Of a stretch of DNA of 7,756 bases, positions 5,863 to 7,756 are shown piece by piece. The notes under the pieces are model-generated. The model saw nothing but the letters and a program-made list of their open reading frames with translations. It ran no database searches and was not told the origin of the DNA. The first letter of the stretch is position 1; the number at the start of each line of letters is the position of its first letter. The translations under genes were made by a program, and so were the position numbers. Origin of the DNA: Selenomonadaceae bacterium (GTDB lineage Bacteria; Bacillota; Negativicutes; Selenomonadales; Selenomonadaceae); the NCBI GenBank assembly GCA_017529085.1, contig JAFXOC010000285.1, forward strand, positions 1 through 7,756, in the 5' to 3' direction.

Positions 5863-5903
5863 GGAGAAAATGAAAATAAATCAGACTGTGTGATTGAGAT
5901 GTG

Positions 5904-6161
5904 GTTACTATTCACGGGCAAAGTTTTTTCGCCTCTACGAGGCGCGATCTCCTTCCACCGCTTCGCGGTCCCCCTCCCTCTAAGAGGGAGGCGCTCGGAT
6001 TACGGCTTTTGAGCCAAAATTTTAAATTGCCTCTAACAAAGCCCCCTCTAGGTGGGGGCAATAAGAGGAAAAACTTTAAGATAGCTGAAAAAAGCCCTCC
6101 TCACAGAGGAAGGAAAGCCGCAAAGCGGCAGGGAGGAAAGTCCGCAACGGTGAACAGTAAC
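5904..6161 (-). repeat. Repeat B2, longest copy of the modular multi-hairpin element (258 bp)
   Basis: The ends are GTTACTATTCAC (5904-5915) and GTGAACAGTAAC (6150-6161). The element contains at least five hairpins: GCCTC/GAGGC near 5930-5942, ACCGC/GCGGT near 5958-5970, CCTCCCTCT/AAGAGGGAGG near 5973-5992, GCCCCC/GGGGGC near 6041-6059 and GCCGC/GCGGC near 6117-6129. Read on the minus strand, its first ~110 bp match B1 and its middle and second half match B3, so it looks closest to the full-length form. It starts 7 bp after the phosphatase stop. An open frame across it (5901-6203, plus strand) is a by-product of the repeat and not a gene. No clear target duplication was seen. Confidence 0.75.
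6088..6113 (-). terminator. Terminator of the phosphatase gene, supplied by repeat B2
   Basis: On the minus strand CCTTCCTC (6113-6106), loop TGT, GAGGAGGG (6102-6095), with one G-T pair, is followed by C and six T (6093-6088). It lies about 55 bp downstream of the phosphatase stop, inside the repeat. No other terminator is visible for this gene. Confidence 0.7.
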
Positions 6162-6168
6162 CATGAAC

Positions 6169-7449
6169 TTATAATTTCTTCAATTCGTCAAAATATTGAA
6201 TAGCTTGCGCAAAACGACCTTCAACGTCTTCTAGACGGTAAAGACCGTCTTTATTTTCGTTTAAACCGTTAAGCTTTAAGCGATAAACCATAGGCGGGTT
6301 GTCCTCCGTTAAAATTTCGCGATTTTTTAATTGATTGACGCTCTGGTATACAAGTTCGGGCGCGGCGTATTCTTCGCCGTTTTTGTCTTTCCAGACGCTA
6401 ACGACGAATTTTACGCCGATTGGCGTTTGTCTTTCGATGGCGTTCGGCAGAGAGTAGGGTTTTACGTCTAATGCCGCGAGAGTTGCCGCTATGGTGCTGT
6501 CGTGCCCGCAGAGGAAGGAAAATTTGCGATTTTTATTTGAAAGTTCATCGTTCATTACGCCTAAAAAACGATGAACAACGTTTGGCGCGACAGAAGTTGT
6601 TTTTAAGGTTACGTCGTAATATATGTCTATAACGCTTCCCAGCTGTTCCCATTCCTTTGTCGTTAGGGTGTGTCCGAATGTTGCGGCTTTATCGTGCGGT
6701 TCTTCGTAATACTGTAAAATGAGCGCGTCGACCGTTGACAACGCCAGACGAAACGAGCCTTTAACCTGCGGTTGCTTGTCCTTTTCGATAATTATTTTCA
6801 TATCATTTGCGGTAAATTTCTTGCCGGATTTAGCCAAGGGCGAATCCTTATAATCTATGACTTTTTCAAGAGTTTTATAGGCGGTTTCCAATTTGTTTTT
6901 TATGCCGCGGTTCTTAATCATGTCTTGCATTTCTTTTTCCGCCTTGTTTTTGAAGCCTTCGCTATAGTACGCAAGATGAGGGCTAAAAACTAAATCGCTG
7001 CCTTCGGGTTCGTATTTGTGTTCAACGGTGACGTCGGCCATAGGAATAAAACCTGCGGCAAAATATCTTGCTGTCGCTATGGTGCGTTGTTTTGAATTGG
7101 CGTAAAAGCGCATCTCGCCTTCTTTGGGCTTGTATACTTCGGCGACAAGTTTTTCGCTTGTCAACGCGCGCCTAAAATACTGCCCCATTATGGTCTCAAG
7201 TTGCGCGCCTTTCAGAGAGAGTTCTGCGGGTCTTGATGTCCACTTGAACCATTTGTGTGGCGTAACCTTTTCAACGTCGGAACCTGGTGCGGTAAGCGGC
7301 GATCTGATGTTGTGCCTGCTTAATATGGTCATCTTCTGAAGCGAATACTTTTCGTGAAATGCCGCGTCCCGCCCTGCCCAATAAGCGTCGGCCTTAACGC
7401 TTATAATTAGCGTCAATACGAACAGCAATGCCGATAATTTTTTTATCAT
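6169..7449 (-). CDS. Secreted histidine acid phosphatase (phytase/glucose-1-phosphatase-like)
   Basis: This 426-residue enzyme has a clear signal peptide (about 1-22: basic MIKK, then a hydrophobic stretch), so it probably acts in the periplasm. It belongs to the histidine phosphatase superfamily, branch 2. SRHNIRSP (44-51) holds the nucleophile H46 with R45 and R49. R122 in QRTIATAR is the third phosphate-binding arginine, and GHDSTI (315-320) holds H316 and proton donor D317. The variant N in RHN, where many relatives have G, also occurs in other members of this branch. The length is normal. The substrate could be phytate, sugar phosphates or broad phosphomonoesters. ATG at 7449 follows AAGGAGGA at 7 nt, a near-ideal start. 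It is transcribed alone and ends in repeat B2. With the nucleotidase it suggests extracytoplasmic phosphate scavenging. Confidence 0.93.
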   Translation of the reverse strand: MIKKLSALLFVLTLIISVKADAYWAGRDAAFHEKYSLQKMTILSRHNIRSPLTAPGSDVEKVTPHKWFKWTSRPAELSLKGAQLETIMGQYFRRALTSEKLVAEVYKPKEGEMRFYANSKQRTIATARYFAAGFIPMADVTVEHKYEPEGSDLVFSPHLAYYSEGFKNKAEKEMQDMIKNRGIKNKLETAYKTLEKVIDYKDSPLAKSGKKFTANDMKIIIEKDKQPQVKGSFRLALSTVDALILQYYEEPHDKAATFGHTLTTKEWEQLGSVIDIYYDVTLKTTSVAPNVVHRFLGVMNDELSNKNRKFSFLCGHDSTIAATLAALDVKPYSLPNAIERQTPIGVKFVVSVWKDKNGEEYAAPELVYQSVNQLKNREILTEDNPPMVYRLKLNGLNENKDGLYRLEDVEGRFAQAIQYFDELKKL

Positions 7450-7470
7450 GGTTTAATCCTCCTTGTAAAG

Positions 7471-7680
7471 CAGACTGTAGACTTATTATTGTTTTTCACG
7501 GAATTCTCCCCCCTACCCCCCCTCTAAGAGGGGGCTTAGTTAGAGGCAATGTAAAATTTTGGCTCAAAAGTGGAGGTTGTGGAGCCTCCATCTTAGAGGG
7601 AGGGGGACCGCGGAGCGGTGGAAGGAGAACCATGAAGAGCACAATATTTATTATAATTTTATTGATTTGTCTACAGTCTG
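7471..7680. repeat. 12-bp perfect inverted repeat flanking repeat B3
   Basis: CAGACTGTAGAC (7471-7482) recurs as its exact reverse complement GTCTACAGTCTG at 7669-7680. Similarity continues outward (gTAAAg against tTAAAa). The pair encloses B3 and the sequence just after it, so these may be the ends of an outer element of about 210-220 bp. The eight bases CAGACTGT also occur at 5882-5889, just left of B2. Confidence 0.4.
7491..7643 (+). repeat. Repeat B3, degenerate copy of the modular element
   Basis: The left end GTTTTTCACGG is a worn form of GTTACTATTCACGG, and the next ~40 bp match the right end of B1 in reverse complement. From about 7528 the sequence follows the second half of B2 read on its minus strand (TTAGTTAGAGGCAAT, TTTTGGCTCAAAAG, then GAGGGAGGGGGACCGC). 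The right end (CATGAAGAGCAC, 7631-7642) is only a poor match to the family end, so this edge is uncertain. The terminator block present in B1 and B2 is missing here. It lies upstream of the phosphatase gene, perhaps in its leader; no convincing promoter for that gene was found. Confidence 0.65.
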
Positions 7681-7733
7681 TTTTAAAGATACTTCTTTTA
7701 TCTTCTTCAAATTTTTCTTTTTTCCTGCAATAA
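7632..7733 (+). CDS. Doubtful small ORF for a 33-residue hydrophobic peptide
   Basis: ATG at 7632 follows a good Shine-Dalgarno sequence (GAAGGAG, 7621-7627) after 4 nt. The peptide begins MKSTIFIIILLICLQSV and is hydrophobic almost throughout, like a small membrane peptide or a lone signal sequence. The ribosome binding site belongs to repeat B3, and the 12-bp inverted repeat (7669-7680) lies within the frame. Hydrophobic residues are expected from any T-rich sequence, no promoter is evident, and no family is recognised. It may well not be a gene. Confidence 0.18.
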   Translation: MKSTIFIIILLICLQSVLKILLLSSSNFSFFLQ

Positions 7734-7756
7734 CAAAAATGAGTTTTTAGAGATTC

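Noticed and set aside
5870..5893. Mini-ORF ATG...TGA after AAGGAG near the tRNA promoter
   Set aside because: Seven codons, and on the strand opposite the tRNA. The AAGGAG is a chance neighbour of the -35 box.
5901..6203. Plus-strand open frame of 100 codons
   Set aside because: It consists almost entirely of repeat B2, has no proper ribosome binding site and overlaps the phosphatase end in antisense.

Overview
This is a bacterial chromosomal window of moderate G+C. Start sites carry Shine-Dalgarno sequences and several promoters are classical sigma-70 (TTGACA/TATAAT type), which argues against Bacteroidota. Two phosphohydrolases have Sec-type signal peptides and no visible wall anchor, which suggests an organism with a periplasm. 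The phylum cannot be fixed from the sequence.

Layout. Positions 1-262 hold the 3' end of an unidentified gene (+). A DUF6765-like protein (290-1300, -) converges on it. A 5'-nucleotidase of the UshA family (1756-3300, +) is followed by an alanine/glycine:cation symporter of the AGCS family (3495-4874, +), each with its own promoter. A TauE/SafE-type transporter (4898-5695, -) converges on the symporter across a shared terminator. It lies directly behind tRNA-Ser(UGA) (5735-5821, -). A histidine acid phosphatase/phytase-like enzyme (6169-7449, -) closes the gene set. The theme is scavenging: release of phosphate from nucleotides and sugar- or inositol-type phosphates outside the cytoplasm, plus uptake or export of small solutes. 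The genes do not form one operon.

The most striking content is between the genes. Two families of short repeats fill almost every intergenic space. Family A is a 92-bp MITE-like element with TATAGT...ACTATA ends and a perfect G+C-rich hairpin in the centre. Copies lie at 208-285 (14 bp shorter), 1645-1736 and 3354-3445. Copy A1 supplies the last 17 codons and the stop of the first gene. Copies A2 and A3 each lie between a sigma-70 promoter and the ribosome binding site, so both mRNAs would carry the same hairpin in their leaders. Family B is a modular, multi-hairpin element bounded by GTTACT(A/G)TTCAC repeats. Copies lie at 1400-1545, 5904-6161 and about 7491-7643. Two of the three contain a built-in Rho-independent terminator, and copy B2 is placed as the terminator of the phosphatase gene.

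Long gene-free stretches. 1301-1755 holds B1, a sigma-70 promoter and A2. 5822-6168 holds the tRNA promoter and B2. 7450-7756 holds the phosphatase ribosome binding site, B3, a 12-bp inverted repeat around B3 and a doubtful 33-codon hydrophobic ORF.
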